A stretch of DNA of 7,397 nt, taken from positions 1 to 7,397 of the forward strand of contig CALFSF010000150.1 in the NCBI GenBank assembly GCA_937917025.1. The letters are read 5' to 3'. The notes below the pieces were generated by a model, which searched no databases, was not told the DNA's origin, and saw only the letters and a program-made list of their open reading frames with translations. This document shows positions 6,720-7,397 of this stretch, one piece after another (the stretch's first letter is position 1; every line of letters starts with the position of its first letter). The DNA is from an uncultured Paraburkholderia sp. Lineage in GTDB: Bacteria; Pseudomonadota; Gammaproteobacteria; Burkholderiales; Burkholderiaceae. The translations under genes and the position numbers were made by a program.

Positions 6720-7397
6720 ATGCCATTCCGTGAATCCGTCGTCGCGGACCTCGCACCGGGATCCTGGGCACTCAACGACGAGCAGGAGGGTCTGGTTGCG
6801 GCCGCAGGACAGTTTGCGCGTGAGCGCCTCGAGCCACTGCTGGGCGGTGAGCCAGATTCTGCCCAGTGGAGCGAAACGGTCCGGCTCGCCGCGACGCTGG
6901 ATCTCGCGACCATGATCCTCCCGGAACAGATGGGCGGCATGGGTATCAGCCGGCACGACCTCGCGCTTGTCGTTGAGCAGTTCGCGGCAGGCCCGCTCGA
7001 GCGGGCCGCCGAGCTGACACTCAGCAGCGCCGCGCTGATGACGCTGCGCGAATTCGGTGCACTCGACCTGCTACCTGATCGGAATATCCAGCACTACTTC
7101 GACGGCACAACGTCGGTCGCACCGGGTATCCTCGACGTCGATGCTTCGGGTTTCTGGGTGCTGCGCCAGCATGCATGCTCGCCGGCAATGATGGTCCGGA
7201 TGGACGGCGGCCGTCCGCAGCTCGTGCTCGCGACGCTACCTGCAACACGGGACACTGATGGCTTCACCGCCGTTGCCCTGCCGGGCTCAATCTCCATCGA
7301 GCGATACACCACAGCGTCAACACGCGATACACAGCGTCTGGTCGTGCCCGGGGGCGCGATCCCGGAAGGCAATCCGGTACGTCAGTGGTTTCTCGAC
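6720..7397 (+). CDS. divergent acyl-CoA dehydrogenase-like protein (3' truncated by window)
   Basis: The first 226 residues of a protein that runs off the window. GGAGGA at 6709-6714 lies 5 bases before the ATG, and the gap from the previous stop is 24 bases. The N-terminal helical domain fits acyl-CoA dehydrogenases: LNDEQEGLVAAAGQFARERL (18-37), then LPEQMGGMGISRHDLALVVE (67-86), the usual 'GG.G....d...v.E' segment. The middle domain is odd: where the family has a TEP...GSD flavin motif and a lNG.K strand, this protein has YFDGTTSVAPGILDVDASGF (126-145) and then short beta-like stretches without either motif. It could be a subunit of a heteromeric dehydrogenase with the product of 327-1610, or a non-redox relative. 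The catalytic Glu region lies outside the window, so activity cannot be judged. Confidence 0.7.
   Translation, partial: MPFRESVVADLAPGSWALNDEQEGLVAAAGQFARERLEPLLGGEPDSAQWSETVRLAATLDLATMILPEQMGGMGISRHDLALVVEQFAAGPLERAAELTLSSAALMTLREFGALDLLPDRNIQHYFDGTTSVAPGILDVDASGFWVLRQHACSPAMMVRMDGGRPQLVLATLPATRDTDGFTAVALPGSISIERYTTASTRDTQRLVVPGGAIPEGNPVRQWFLD

Larger units (their letters stand above)
327..7397 (+). other. putative biosynthetic operon, open at the 3' end
   Basis: Seven genes lie on one strand with junctions of -11, -17, +2, +24, -4 and +24 bases. No terminator-like structure is seen between them. Carrier protein, ligase, condensing enzymes, dehydrogenases and decarboxylase form a coherent set for carrier-bound acyl or aminoacyl chemistry. 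No transporter, regulator or tailoring oxygenase is present in the window; these may lie further right or left. Confidence 0.75.

Noticed and set aside
6276..6956. 226-codon open frame on the - strand spanning two genes
   Set aside because: It covers the decarboxylase end and the start of the next gene, both well supported on the + strand; no motif supports it.
1..7397. tRNA, rRNA, CRISPR array, insertion sequence or phage genes
   Set aside because: None of their hallmarks was seen: no regularly spaced repeats, no terminal inverted repeats flanking a transposase, and no cloverleaf-like segment outside coding regions.

Overview
This window is GC-rich and carries one co-directional gene cluster on the + strand, which looks like a single operon for small-molecule or acyl/aminoacyl-carrier-protein chemistry. 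High GC, strong GC bias at third codon positions, tight spacing and the protein families point to a proteobacterium, most likely a beta-proteobacterium of the Burkholderia/Paraburkholderia kind. That placement is inference: no rRNA or other marker is present.

Layout. Positions 1-326 hold no gene I can support, only weak repeats and two hairpins. From 327 the genes run head to tail: an acyl-CoA dehydrogenase (327-1610), an acyl carrier protein (1600-1878), a ketosynthase-III-fold protein lacking its catalytic residues (1862-2884), a second ketosynthase-III-like protein that keeps Cys and His (2887-3834), an AMP-forming ligase (3859-5490), a PLP-dependent group III amino-acid decarboxylase (5487-6695), and the first 226 codons of a second, divergent acyl-CoA dehydrogenase-like protein (6720 to the window end). 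Gene junctions are overlaps of 11, 17 and 4 bases or gaps of 2, 24 and 24 bases, so translation is probably coupled at several of them. No terminator is visible inside the operon, and it continues past the window.

How the genes may work together (inference). The ligase would adenylate a carboxylic acid, quite possibly an amino acid, and load it on the phosphopantetheine arm of the ACP. The first dehydrogenase could desaturate the carrier-bound chain. The ketosynthase pair would condense or release it, with one active and one inactive subunit, as in PqsB/PqsC of alkylquinolone synthesis. The decarboxylase would supply or process an amino acid. The ligase and decarboxylase closely resemble the pair found beside exosortase A (PEP-CTERM) loci, but nothing else of that system is here. 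The combination is not one I recognise from a characterised pathway, and it is the main reason to look again at this window.
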